From: an uncultured Pelagibacteraceae bacterium | Lineage (GTDB): Bacteria > Pseudomonadota > Alphaproteobacteria > Pelagibacterales > Pelagibacteraceae | Length of the DNA stretch: 38,871 bases | Direction: 5' to 3' | NCBI GenBank assembly: GCA_902627565.1 | Contig: CACOJM010000010.1 | Coordinates: forward strand, 1-38,871 | Shown here: piece by piece, positions 24,753 through 33,015 of the stretch | Position numbering within the stretch: position 1 is the first letter of the stretch | How the letters are laid out: each line of letters opens with the position of its first letter | The notes under the pieces: model-generated | What the model was told of the DNA's origin: nothing | The model's input: only the letters and a program-made list of their open reading frames with translations | Database searches by the model: none | Position numbers and translations under genes: made by a program

Positions 24753-25040
24753 ATGAAAAAATCAATTAATACTGATGATGTAATATTTAATTTTTTTAAA
24801 CAAATCTGTGATGAAAAGGATAATCAAAAATGTATTGAGCTTGGTAATAATTGGATAAAAGCTATGGAAACAAATTTATTAAAACTAGAGGCAAATTTAG
24901 ATGAAAAAGATAAAATTAAATATAAAGAGGATATTCAAAATAATCGTGATCATTTAAATAGTCTTAAAGGAAAAGATTCATCTGAATGGAGAGAATATGC
25001 AACCAAATGTATGATTGAAATAATGGATAATAAGGTATAA
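24753..25040 (+). CDS. Hypothetical protein (95 aa)
   Basis: Not recognised. A charged, mainly helical 95-residue soluble protein with three cysteines, two of them at 19 and 27 in the first third. The middle (NLLKLEANLDEKDKIKYKED) looks like a coiled-coil or helical hairpin. It has no signal or membrane segment. It follows the SGNH gene by 15 bp and ends 10 bp before the TPP riboswitch, so it closes the upstream operon rather than belonging to thiV. Confidence 0.6.
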   Translation: MKKSINTDDVIFNFFKQICDEKDNQKCIELGNNWIKAMETNLLKLEANLDEKDKIKYKEDIQNNRDHLNSLKGKDSSEWREYATKCMIEIMDNKV

Positions 25041-25050
25041 ACATTTATTT

Positions 25051-25113
25051 AAGGGGTGTCGTTACAGACTGAGATTAAACCCTAAGAACCTGTCCGGTAA
25101 TTCAGAAAGGGAG
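25051..25113 (+). ncRNA. TPP riboswitch (THI element)
   Basis: The conserved TPP aptamer elements occur in order: GGGGTGTC (25053-25060), ACTGAGAT (25068-25075), AACCC, GAACCTG-TCCGGTAAT and AAAGGGA. The final GGGAG (25109-25113) is also the only Shine-Dalgarno-like sequence before the ATG at 25118, so ligand binding could block translation directly. No separate terminator hairpin fits in the 4-bp space before the start. Confidence 0.93.
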
Positions 25114-25117
25114 AACA

Positions 25118-26560
25118 ATGGATAAAACATATTTTATTAGTCAATCTACATCATTAACATTAATAATCTTTATTAGTTTAATATTTGCAATTCTTGGCCT
25201 TTTTCACTCAAAAAAATATCAAGGACTTAATAACTATTTAACAGCGAATAGAAATATTGGTCTATTTTCTTTAACTACAAGTTTAACTGCTTCTGCTTTA
25301 GGTGCGTGGATTTTATTTGGACCTGCCTCTGCTGCAACATGGGGTGGAATTGGATCAATAATTGGATATTCATTAGGAACTGCATTCCCAATGTTTTTTT
25401 TAATATATTTAGGAAAAAAAATAAGAAAGGAATTTCCAAAAGGATCTTCTCTAATAGAATTTATGAGAAAAAAATTTGGAAAAAGTTTATTCAAACTTAT
25501 CCTTTTGATGACTATCTTTTATATGTTTATTTTTTTATGTGCAGAAGTAACTGCAGTGGCAGTTCTCATTAACTATATATCAGGCACAGAACTATGGATT
25601 ACAGCTTTAATCGTATTAATTTCTACATTAGCATATACTTTATATGGTGGCTTAAAAGCTTCAATATTCACGGATAATATTCAAATGATTGTAATTGGAA
25701 TTTTGTTATTAATTTCTATTTTCTACGTTAATTCTTTTACTGGTTCTCAATTTTCTTTTAATTTTATTAAAGAAAAGAATCCTCATTTATTAAGCAGCTC
25801 GTATATTCCAAGCTATACAGCCGGTTTGACATTTTTTATTGCAGTTGCTGCAACTAACTTATTTCATCAAGGTAATTGGCAACGTGTATATGCAGCAAAA
25901 AATTTTGAAACATTAAAGAAAAGTTTAATAATTTCCTTTTTTTTAATTATACCTATTGTTTTTTACATGGGGTTTGCTGGAATGGTCGCTTTCTCGATAG
26001 ACTCAACAGTTAGACCAGATCTTGGTTTTTTTTCATTACTTCTTAAAGAGCAAACTACCTTATTATCATTAGTAATAATAATACTTGGCTTAGCTCTGAC
26101 TATTTCAACAGTAGATACTTTGATTAATGCAATATCAAGTTTAATTGTTGTAGATGGTAAAGCCACATTTAATTTAAACAATAAAACCGATTATTTAAGA
26201 TTTTCAAAATATGTTATTTTATTTTTATGTCTAATTTCGTTTATTGTTGCTTCAAAAGGATTTGATATTTTATATTTATTTTTAATAGCAGATTTATTTT
26301 GCTGTGCTTTTGTATTAACTGTTTTTTATAGTTTTTATAACAGAAATATAAATGAAAAAACGGCATATATCTCAATTATAATTGGGCTAATTGGTGGTTT
26401 TTTGATATTTCCTGCTCCAGATTTTTCTAAAAGTTTATTAGTTGGAGTTTTGATGCCTAAAGAGCTGTTTGGCCCCTTTGTATTACAATCTTTATTATTT
26501 TTGTCTTTTGTAATTGCAACTTTTTTACCAATAGTAGTTTTTAAAGCCAAAAAATTTTAA
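25118..26560 (+). CDS. thiV: Sodium:solute symporter, thiamin-precursor (HMP) transporter ThiV
   Basis: A 480-residue SSS-family transporter with about 13 membrane helices. Family signatures include NYLTANRNIG in the first loop, TASALGAWILFGPASAATWG, the LAYTLYGGLKASIFTDNIQ block and LALTISTVDTLINAISSLIV. The TPP riboswitch immediately upstream indicates thiamin-related uptake. In SAR11 a riboswitch-controlled SSS protein (ThiV) is reported as the candidate importer of the pyrimidine precursor HMP; the specific substrate here is inferred from that context. Confidence 0.85.
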   Translation: MDKTYFISQSTSLTLIIFISLIFAILGLFHSKKYQGLNNYLTANRNIGLFSLTTSLTASALGAWILFGPASAATWGGIGSIIGYSLGTAFPMFFLIYLGKKIRKEFPKGSSLIEFMRKKFGKSLFKLILLMTIFYMFIFLCAEVTAVAVLINYISGTELWITALIVLISTLAYTLYGGLKASIFTDNIQMIVIGILLLISIFYVNSFTGSQFSFNFIKEKNPHLLSSSYIPSYTAGLTFFIAVAATNLFHQGNWQRVYAAKNFETLKKSLIISFFLIIPIVFYMGFAGMVAFSIDSTVRPDLGFFSLLLKEQTTLLSLVIIILGLALTISTVDTLINAISSLIVVDGKATFNLNNKTDYLRFSKYVILFLCLISFIVASKGFDILYLFLIADLFCCAFVLTVFYSFYNRNINEKTAYISIIIGLIGGFLIFPAPDFSKSLLVGVLMPKELFGPFVLQSLLFLSFVIATFLPIVVFKAKKF

Positions 26561-26607
26561 TATTACTCGATTGTATTAAAAAAATTAATAGTTATAAGTC
26601 TGTCTCA

Positions 26608-27543
26608 ATGACAGATAATCAGATAATTATTAATGACCTTTCAAAAGTTTATGATAATGGCTTTGATGCACTTAAAAAAATTAGTCTTAAAGTTAAACAA
26701 GGTGAAATTTTTGCAATGCTTGGACCAAATGGTGCAGGAAAGACAACTTTAATCAATATAATTTGTGGGATTGTAACTCCCTCACTTGGAACTGTTACAG
26801 TTGACGGCTTTGATATAATTAAGGATTATCGTGAAACTAGATCTAGAATAGGAATGGTTCCTCAAGAATTAAATTTAGAGAATTTTGAAACAGTTTTTGA
26901 TACAGTTTCATATTCTCGAGGATTGTATGGAAAATCTCCGAAACCGGAACATATAGAAAAAATTTTAAAAGAATTAAGCTTATGGGAAAAAAAAGATGAA
27001 AAATTAAGACAATTATCGGGTGGAATGAAAAGAAGAGTCTTAATTGCTAAAGCTTTGTCTCATGAACCAAAAATATTATTTTTAGATGAACCAACAGCAG
27101 GAGTAGATGTAGAATTAAGAAAAGAAATGTGGAAAGTGGTAGATTCTTTAAGAAAAACAGGAGTAACAATTATTTTAACAACTCATTATATTGAAGAGGC
27201 TGAAGCAATAGCAGATAGGGTCGGCGTTATTAATCAAGGTGAAATTATTATTGTTGAAGAAAAAAAAGAATTATTAAAAAGGATGGGTCAAAAAACACTT
27301 ACAATCGAATTGCAAGAGCGAATAGATGATATACCAAAATCATTAGAAAAATATAATTTGAATATTGGAGATAATAAAATGTATTTAAATTATACATACA
27401 GTCTCAAAGAGAAACAAACAGGTATAACAAATTTATTACAAGATTTAAAAGACACAGGCTTAAAATTAAGAGATTTAAAGACAGAACAAAGCAATCTTGA
27501 GAAAATTTTTGTTAATTTAGTAAAGGAGAATAATGAAATTTAA
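26608..27543 (+). CDS. ABC-2 type exporter ATP-binding protein (YadG-like)
   Basis: A 311-residue ABC ATPase with Walker A GPNGAGKTT (39-47), signature LSGGMKRR (136-143), Walker B ILFLDEPTAGVD with D159-E160, and LTTHYIEEAEAIADR containing the H-loop. It resembles E. coli YadG along its whole length, including the C-terminal domain. Its end overlaps the permease gene by 11 bp, as expected for a two-gene exporter. The substrate is unknown. Confidence 0.9.
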   Translation: MTDNQIIINDLSKVYDNGFDALKKISLKVKQGEIFAMLGPNGAGKTTLINIICGIVTPSLGTVTVDGFDIIKDYRETRSRIGMVPQELNLENFETVFDTVSYSRGLYGKSPKPEHIEKILKELSLWEKKDEKLRQLSGGMKRRVLIAKALSHEPKILFLDEPTAGVDVELRKEMWKVVDSLRKTGVTIILTTHYIEEAEAIADRVGVINQGEIIIVEEKKELLKRMGQKTLTIELQERIDDIPKSLEKYNLNIGDNKMYLNYTYSLKEKQTGITNLLQDLKDTGLKLRDLKTEQSNLEKIFVNLVKENNEI

Positions 27544-28300
27544 TTATCATGGTTTTAAAGCTATATATGTTCATGAGATGAATAGATTTCTGAGAACTGT
27601 AGCCCAGTCTCTTCTCTCACCAGTAATATCTACATCTTTATATTTCGTTGTTTTTGGATCAGTGATTGGCGGGTATATTCAAAAAATTGATGGTGTAAGT
27701 TATGGCTCATATATAGTTCCAGGTTTATTAATGTTAACATTGCTAACCCAATCTATAAGTAACACCTCTTTTGGAATTTTTTTTCCAAAATTTAATGGGA
27801 CTATTAACGAGATTTTAGCAGCACCTATTTCAACTTTAGAAACAGTTTTAGCTTTTGTTGGGGCAGGAGCAACCAAAACTTTGATTGTTGGTGCTGTGAT
27901 TTATTTCACTGCTACATTTTTTGCTGATGTGACTGTTAAATATCCAATCTTAATGATATTTTTATTAATTTTAGTATCTTTTACTTTTGCATTGTTTGGT
28001 TTTTTAATTGGTGTTGTCAGTAAAGATTTTGAACAAATGTCTATTATTCCATCATTAGTTATCACACCAATGGTATTTTTAGGAGGTAGTTTATATAGTT
28101 TGGATATGTTACCTCCATTCTGGCAGACAATCTCTTATTTTAATCCAGTAGTTTATCTAATTGATAGTTTAAGATTTTCATTTTATGGAATATCAGATTT
28201 TAATATTTGGATAAGTATAGGATCTATGATTTTGTTTTTAGTGATATGTGTAATGTCTGTTTCAAAATTATTAAAAAAAGGTTACAATATCAAATATTAA
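27533..28300 (+). CDS. ABC-2 type exporter permease (YadH-like)
   Basis: A 255-residue permease with six hydrophobic segments. The family features LYFVVFGSVIGGYI, YIVPGLLMLTLLTQSI, the conserved FLGGSLYSLDMLPPFWQ and YFNPVVYLIDSLRFSFYG match YadH-type proteins. An AAGGAG ribosome site lies 5 bp before the ATG, within the ATPase gene. It forms a homodimer with YadG-like ATPases in known relatives. The substrate is unknown. Confidence 0.9.
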   Translation: MKFNYHGFKAIYVHEMNRFLRTVAQSLLSPVISTSLYFVVFGSVIGGYIQKIDGVSYGSYIVPGLLMLTLLTQSISNTSFGIFFPKFNGTINEILAAPISTLETVLAFVGAGATKTLIVGAVIYFTATFFADVTVKYPILMIFLLILVSFTFALFGFLIGVVSKDFEQMSIIPSLVITPMVFLGGSLYSLDMLPPFWQTISYFNPVVYLIDSLRFSFYGISDFNIWISIGSMILFLVICVMSVSKLLKKGYNIKY

Positions 28301-28323
28301 CTGACCCATCTCTGGGCCAGTTA
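28298..28323. terminator. Shared terminator hairpin between yadH-like gene and aceA
   Basis: A 10-bp stem (28298-28307 with 28314-28323, one A-C mismatch) and a 6-nt loop begin at the stop codon of the permease gene. A-T-rich flanks occur on both sides. It lies between convergent genes and probably serves both. Confidence 0.6.
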
Positions 28324-28352
28324 TTTACTAATATACAAGAGGAATTGTTTTA

Positions 28353-29627
28353 TTAGAATTGTTCAGACTCTGTTGAGTCTTTCATTGCAGTTGTCGAGCT
28401 TTTTCCGCTACTGATCGTATTAGAAACAGCATCAAAATAAGAAGTACCAACTTCTCTTTGATGTTTTACACTTGTGTAACCATCTTTCTCACGAGCAAAT
28501 TCTTGTTGTTGAATTTTTGAATAAGCGCTCATACCTTCTTTTTTATATTTTTCAGCTAATTCAAAAATAGCAATATTTTGTGTATGAAATCCAGCAAGAG
28601 TTATAAATTGAAATTTATAACCCATTTTACTTATTTCTTGTTGAAAGGTAGAAATTTCATCATCTGACAAGTGTTTTTTCCAATTAAAAGATGGAGAACA
28701 ATTATAAGCTAATAGTTTACCAGGGAACTTTTTATGAATTGCATCTGCAAATTTTTTTGCCTCCTCTAGATTTGGTGTTGCAGTTTCACACCAAATCAAA
28801 TCAGAATATTGTGCATAAGCTAATCCTCTTGAGATAGCTTGATCAATACCAGCTTTTACATAATAAAAGCCTTCAGGTGATCTTTCACCAGTTAAGAAAG
28901 GTTTATCATTTTCATCATAATCATTAGTAATTAATTTTGCAGCATTTGCATCTGTTCTTGCTAATATAATTAATGGGACGTCTGCTATATCAGCAGCAAG
29001 TCTTGCTGCTTTTAAATTTTTTATCATCGTACCAGTTGGTACAAGAACTTTCCCACCCATATGACCGCATTTTTTTTCACTCGCTAATTGGTCTTCGAAA
29101 TGGACTCCTGCAGCTCCAGCTTTAATAAATTTTTTTGTAAGTTCAAATACATTTAAAGGTCCTCCAAAGCCTGCTTCTCCGTCGGCTATTATAGGTAACA
29201 TGTAATCTACTTTTTTATTTTCTTCCATATCACCATCAACAAGTTCCATATGTTGTATCTGATCAGCTCTAATTAATGCATTATTCATTGTCTCTACTAA
29301 TTTAGGTGCGCTATCATATGGGTATAAAGATTGATCAGGATACATTTCGCCAGCACTGTTAGCGTCAGCCGCAACTTGCCAACCACTTAAATAAATAGCT
29401 TTTAAACCAGCTTTTGCGTGTTGAACAGCATGATTTCCTGATAATGAGCCAAGTGTATTTATATAAGACTCAGAATTTAATAAATTCCACAATTTACGAG
29501 ATTGTTGTTTGCACAAGGAATACTCTATTTTTATAGAACCTCTTAACCTTTCAACTTCTTCTGGAGTATAATCCCTTTTAATCCCTGCAAATCTTTTCAA
29601 GTCGTATGAGATATTTTCTGCACTCAT
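28353..29627 (-). CDS. aceA: Isocitrate lyase
   Basis: Cleaves isocitrate to glyoxylate and succinate, the entry to the glyoxylate bypass. The 424-residue length fits the family. The active-site motif KKCGHMGGK gives catalytic C187 and H189, and Mg-binding ADGEAGFGG and [10 protein letters not shown] are intact. An AGAAGG ribosome site precedes the ATG on the minus strand. The divergent ScfR/RamB-type regulator and the operator array next to it suggest acetate- or acyl-CoA-responsive control. Malate synthase is not in the window. Confidence 0.97.
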   Translation of the reverse strand: MSAENISYDLKRFAGIKRDYTPEEVERLRGSIKIEYSLCKQQSRKLWNLLNSESYINTLGSLSGNHAVQHAKAGLKAIYLSGWQVAADANSAGEMYPDQSLYPYDSAPKLVETMNNALIRADQIQHMELVDGDMEENKKVDYMLPIIADGEAGFGGPLNVFELTKKFIKAGAAGVHFEDQLASEKKCGHMGGKVLVPTGTMIKNLKAARLAADIADVPLIILARTDANAAKLITNDYDENDKPFLTGERSPEGFYYVKAGIDQAISRGLAYAQYSDLIWCETATPNLEEAKKFADAIHKKFPGKLLAYNCSPSFNWKKHLSDDEISTFQQEISKMGYKFQFITLAGFHTQNIAIFELAEKYKKEGMSAYSKIQQQEFAREKDGYTSVKHQREVGTSYFDAVSNTISSGKSSTTAMKDSTESEQF

Positions 29628-29688
29628 CTATTAAACCTTCTATATTTAAACTTTTTTTAAAAATGAAATTAAGTTGAACGAGATAGGG

Positions 29689-29850
29689 CTAGTTTGAGTC
29701 GTTTAGGGTCTCAACTAGATCTTTCATTCCACTTGAACCCCAATCACAATGATCGTCCCTCATGTATATTCCTCTACTATTGTGTTTAGCAAGGTCTTCA
29801 TGATTTATGATTTGAGCCTCATTTTCACTATTTTTTAATTTATCGTCCAT
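29689..29850 (-). CDS. Small ORF upstream of aceA (53 aa)
   Basis: Not recognised. A clean 53-codon frame on the aceA strand, starting MDDKLKNSENEAQIINHEDL and ending in a TAG 61 bp before the aceA start. It is acidic, with a central RGIYMRDDHCDWGSSGM segment containing one Cys and one Trp. A TATAAA -10-like box (29857-29862 on the complement) is 6 bp before its ATG, suggesting a leaderless start. It fills most of the otherwise empty 328-bp spacer between aceA and the regulator. It could be a small regulatory protein or a leader ORF co-transcribed with aceA. Confidence 0.6.
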   Translation of the reverse strand: MDDKLKNSENEAQIINHEDLAKHNSRGIYMRDDHCDWGSSGMKDLVETLNDSN

Positions 29851-29863
29851 GAAAGTTTTATAA

Positions 29864-29953
29864 TTTACAGAATTTACAAAATCTACAAAAATGTCTATTT
29901 TACTTGTAAATTTGGTTTATTTTTTGTAAATTAAAATTTACAAAATTTACAAA
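29864..29953. promoter_or_regulatory. Operator array: seven TTTACAAA-like half-sites
   Basis: Forward copies at 29864 (TTTACAGA), 29873, 29882 (TCTACAAA), 29937 and 29946 and inverted copies at 29903 (CTTGTAAA) and 29923 (TTTGTAAA), each 8 bp. Adjacent forward copies are spaced exactly 9 bp. Known RamB/ScfR regulators bind TTTGCAAA-like sites, so these are likely sites for the adjacent regulator. The last copy ends 2 bp before its start codon, which implies autoregulation. Confidence 0.7.
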
Positions 29954-29955
29954 TT

Positions 29956-31650
29956 ATGGAAAAGACCCAAGAAATTGGTTTAAAAATAAGAAGTTTTAGA
30001 AAAAAACTGGGTCTTCAAGCAAAAAAATTAGCAGAACAGCTCACTATATCACCAAGTTATTTAAATTTGATCGAAAGTGGAAAAAGAAGCTTAGATGCAG
30101 AACTTTTACTTAAAATTTGCCAAGAACTTAGAATAGAATTGACTGATTTAAAAAGTGAAAAAGAAATTGATTTAGACAATTCTAAACTTGCAATATCGAA
30201 ATTTTCTAAAGGGAAAAATATTAGTAAGTTGGATTTAAAGATTGGTCCAAAGATAAAAGCATTCAGAAGACAATTAGGACTTCAGGCAAATAAATTTGCA
30301 GAACAATTAAATATTTCTCCAAGTTATTTAAATTTAATTGAGAGTAGCAAGAGAAAAATTGATGGTGATTTATTAATTAAAATTAGTAAAGAATTAAGAG
30401 TTGATCTATCAGATTTAACAAGCAAGAGTGATATTAATTTAGAAAATGATATATCAGATCTTTTAGATGATCAACTATTTGAAGATTTAGATATTCTTGG
30501 ACCAGAAGTAAAAGATTTAGTTAATACAAACCCAAAAATTGCTAAAGCCTTAATTAAACTTGGAGATAATTTTAAACAGAGAGATCATGAAATAATTAAC
30601 AAGGTTGAAAATATTTCAGGTAGGATAATAGATAGTAGGAAAACTGCATTTCCGGGTGAAGTAATCTCAGATTTTCTTCAAGAAAATAAAAATTATTTTC
30701 CTAAGTTAGAGGATTTCGCTAATTCTATTTTTGAAAAAGTACAAAAAAATAATAGAACAAGATATGTTGCACTTTGTGATTTTTTAAAGAAAGAATATTC
30801 AATTGTCGTAAAAGATGTTATTCCAGAGGAAAAAAAACCATTTTCAAAAGTATTTAACGAAAGTAAAAGAGAACTTTTGTTAAGTGATTACAATTCTCTT
30901 GAAACAAAAAAATTACATGCTGCTGCTCAGATTGTTCAAGAGGGTGCCATAGATATCATTAATGATTATTTATCAAAATTTATTTTTCCATCTGAGGAGT
31001 CAAAAAAATTAACTAAAGTAGCATTATTAAATTATTCTGGAGCTGCTATATTGATGCCTTATAAACTTTTTCATACAGAGTGTAAAAAACTCAAATATGA
31101 TTTAGAGTTATTGCAAAATACATTTGCAACATCTTTCGAGCAAGTTGCTCATAGAGTTACATGCTTACAAGATGAAAAGTTGCCAGGGATACCTTTTCAT
31201 TTTTTAAGAGTAGATATGGCGGGAAATATTTCAAAAAGATTTTCTTTATCTGGAATTGAAATTCCAAGGTATGGAGGAGCTTGCCCTAGATGGAATGTTT
31301 ACTCAGCTTTTACAAGACCTGGAGTAATACAGGCAGCAGTAAGTAAAATGACAAATGGAGAAAAATATGTTTGTATAGCAAAAACTGTCGAAAAGGGAGT
31401 GGGAAGATTTGGTCAATCTAAAAGTATTTTATCAATTGGTTTAGGTTGTGAAGCTAAATATGCTAAAGAGTTTGTCTATACAGAAAATTTAGATATTTCA
31501 GATAAAAAAACAGAAATTCCAATTGGTGTATCCTGTAGAACCTGCGATAGATTAGACTGTTCACAAAGAGCTTTTCCGCCTTTACATAAAAAGTTTGATG
31601 TCGATATTAATACAAGAGGCGTTTCAATTTATGTGGGTGATAAAGATTAA
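29956..31650 (+). CDS. RamB/ScfR-type acyl-CoA-linked transcriptional regulator with duplicated HTH
   Basis: A 564-residue regulator. Two XRE-type helix-turn-helix domains start at residues 8 and 97; 28 of 39 aligned residues are identical and SPSYLNLIES is the same in both. The rest resembles the DUF955/DUF2083 region of short-chain fatty acyl-CoA regulators (RamB, PccR, MccR): AAILMPYKLF, FEQVAHRVTCL, RYGGACPRWNVYSAF and the C-terminal CRTCDRLDCSQRAFPPL cysteine cluster. It has no HExxH motif. Usual relatives have one HTH and are about 90 residues shorter. It is divergent from aceA and probably controls it and itself. Confidence 0.88.
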   Translation: MEKTQEIGLKIRSFRKKLGLQAKKLAEQLTISPSYLNLIESGKRSLDAELLLKICQELRIELTDLKSEKEIDLDNSKLAISKFSKGKNISKLDLKIGPKIKAFRRQLGLQANKFAEQLNISPSYLNLIESSKRKIDGDLLIKISKELRVDLSDLTSKSDINLENDISDLLDDQLFEDLDILGPEVKDLVNTNPKIAKALIKLGDNFKQRDHEIINKVENISGRIIDSRKTAFPGEVISDFLQENKNYFPKLEDFANSIFEKVQKNNRTRYVALCDFLKKEYSIVVKDVIPEEKKPFSKVFNESKRELLLSDYNSLETKKLHAAAQIVQEGAIDIINDYLSKFIFPSEESKKLTKVALLNYSGAAILMPYKLFHTECKKLKYDLELLQNTFATSFEQVAHRVTCLQDEKLPGIPFHFLRVDMAGNISKRFSLSGIEIPRYGGACPRWNVYSAFTRPGVIQAAVSKMTNGEKYVCIAKTVEKGVGRFGQSKSILSIGLGCEAKYAKEFVYTENLDISDKKTEIPIGVSCRTCDRLDCSQRAFPPLHKKFDVDINTRGVSIYVGDKD

Positions 31651-31659
31651 AATATTTTT

Positions 31660-31824
31660 ATGATTAAATTTATTCTGCCAGCAGTAATAATTTTTTTAAT
31701 TGTCTTATTTTGGGAAAAAATAAATGATAAAATCTATAAAAAATTTAAAATTAAAATTAATTATATTGGAGTTATAATTCTTTTTTTAATTTTTGGGGTT
31801 ATTCTTTTATTACTATATTTTTAA
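31660..31824 (+). CDS. Small two-helix membrane protein (54 aa)
   Basis: Not recognised. A 54-residue frame with two hydrophobic segments (~4-18 and ~35-54) joined by a basic loop containing KIYKKFKIKIN. The layout suggests a hairpin in the inner membrane with the Lys-rich loop on the cytoplasmic side. It starts 10 bp after the regulator stop and ends 13 bp before the next gene. Without homologues this is a prediction, though its intergenic fit and composition support it. Confidence 0.5.
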   Translation: MIKFILPAVIIFLIVLFWEKINDKIYKKFKIKINYIGVIILFLIFGVILLLLYF

Positions 31825-31836
31825 AATCATTAAAAA

Positions 31837-32451
31837 ATGAATCTTAAAAAAAAATTAAAACCAAGAATCAAAGCAAGATTGAGAAAGTTAGGGTTAAAAA
31901 CAAAAATAAAACCTCAAATTCATGCTGAGATTAAAAAAAAAAAGGAAATTTTAAACAAAAATATAGATAATTTTTTTGATTGGATAAAAGGAGCAAAATT
32001 AATCGAATTAAAAGAATGTAATGTAAATGAAGATCCAGTTAGACCAGAACTTGATAACGTCTTTAGAAGGAGTTATGGAAGAAAAATTTATGGTGTAAAA
32101 TACATGGGTGAAATTCATGCTGTCATGTGTTTTGCATATACTAATGAAGTCCCAAAAAATGTTGTCGAATTAGATAAGTTTAGTCATGATGCTTTTTTAC
32201 AAAGTGCCCAAAGAGATCAAAATGTTGGACAAATAGCAATAGCATATACTGTATGGTCAAAAAAAAAGGGTGGAGGAAAGTTAATCGTTAATGAGGTATT
32301 TAAAAAGATAAAAAAATCTAATCATCTTAATAGGTTAATTACCTTATCACCTTTAACTGATATGGCCACACGCTTTCATACAAGCAACGGTGCAAAATTA
32401 ATTCAAGTAAATGATACAACTCAAAATTTTGAATATATAGTATCAAAATAA
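31837..32451 (+). CDS. GNAT-like acetyltransferase-fold hypothetical protein
   Basis: A 204-residue protein. The first ~35 residues are rich in Lys/Arg and may bind nucleic acid or ribosomes. Residues ~90-204 look like a GNAT fold: strands VKYMGEIHAVMCFAY and VGQIAIAYTVWS, a glycine turn KKGGGKLIV in the place of the acetyl-CoA loop, then LITLSPLTDMATRFH and SNGAKLIQVNDTTQNFEY. The substrate is unknown, and the GNAT call rests on pattern rather than a defined motif. Confidence 0.55.
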   Translation: MNLKKKLKPRIKARLRKLGLKTKIKPQIHAEIKKKKEILNKNIDNFFDWIKGAKLIELKECNVNEDPVRPELDNVFRRSYGRKIYGVKYMGEIHAVMCFAYTNEVPKNVVELDKFSHDAFLQSAQRDQNVGQIAIAYTVWSKKKGGGKLIVNEVFKKIKKSNHLNRLITLSPLTDMATRFHTSNGAKLIQVNDTTQNFEYIVSK

Positions 32452-32466
32452 GGTAGATTCGTGTAA

Positions 32467-33015
32467 ATGAAAAAAACTATTATCATTATATTTTCAATTT
32501 TTCTCAATATGAATTTTTTGTATGCTGAGGATAGATCTATAGAATTAAATCAGTTATTTAATGAACTAAAAATTGAGGATAAAAATATAAGCTATGAAGT
32601 AGAACAAAAAATTTGGAAAATTTGGAGCACACATCCAAAAGATAATAAATTAACTTCAATGTTAGCTACAGGAACAAACTTTGTAAATAATAATCAATAT
32701 TCAAAAGCTATTGAAATTTTTACTAAAGTAATTAATTTAGATCCGAGCTGGGCAGAAGCCTGGAATAAAAGAGCAACTGTTTTGTATTTAACAGGTGAAT
32801 TTGAAAAATCTCAAAATGATATCGATGAAGTTTTAAAATTAGAAAAAAGGCATTTTGGTGCATTAGCTGGTCAAGGTTTAGTAAATATTGAACTCGAAAA
32901 CTATGAAAAAGCTATAACAAGTTATGAGGAAGTTATGAAAATATATCCCTCTATGAATTCACCAAAAATAATGATAAAACAACTTAAAGAATTAATACAA
33001 AAACAATCAATTTAA
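32467..33015 (+). CDS. Exported TPR-repeat protein
   Basis: A 182-residue protein with an N-terminal signal peptide (hydrophobic IIIIFSIFLNMNFLYA, likely cut after Ala20). Three tetratricopeptide repeats cover about 62-165, with consensus-like YSKAIEIFTKVINLDPSWAE, WNKRATVLYLTGEFEKSQ and YEKAITSYEEVMKIYP. TPR domains mediate protein contacts, so it may be a periplasmic adaptor. It abuts the M50 protease gene with no gap. Confidence 0.85.
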   Translation: MKKTIIIIFSIFLNMNFLYAEDRSIELNQLFNELKIEDKNISYEVEQKIWKIWSTHPKDNKLTSMLATGTNFVNNNQYSKAIEIFTKVINLDPSWAEAWNKRATVLYLTGEFEKSQNDIDEVLKLEKRHFGALAGQGLVNIELENYEKAITSYEEVMKIYPSMNSPKIMIKQLKELIQKQSI

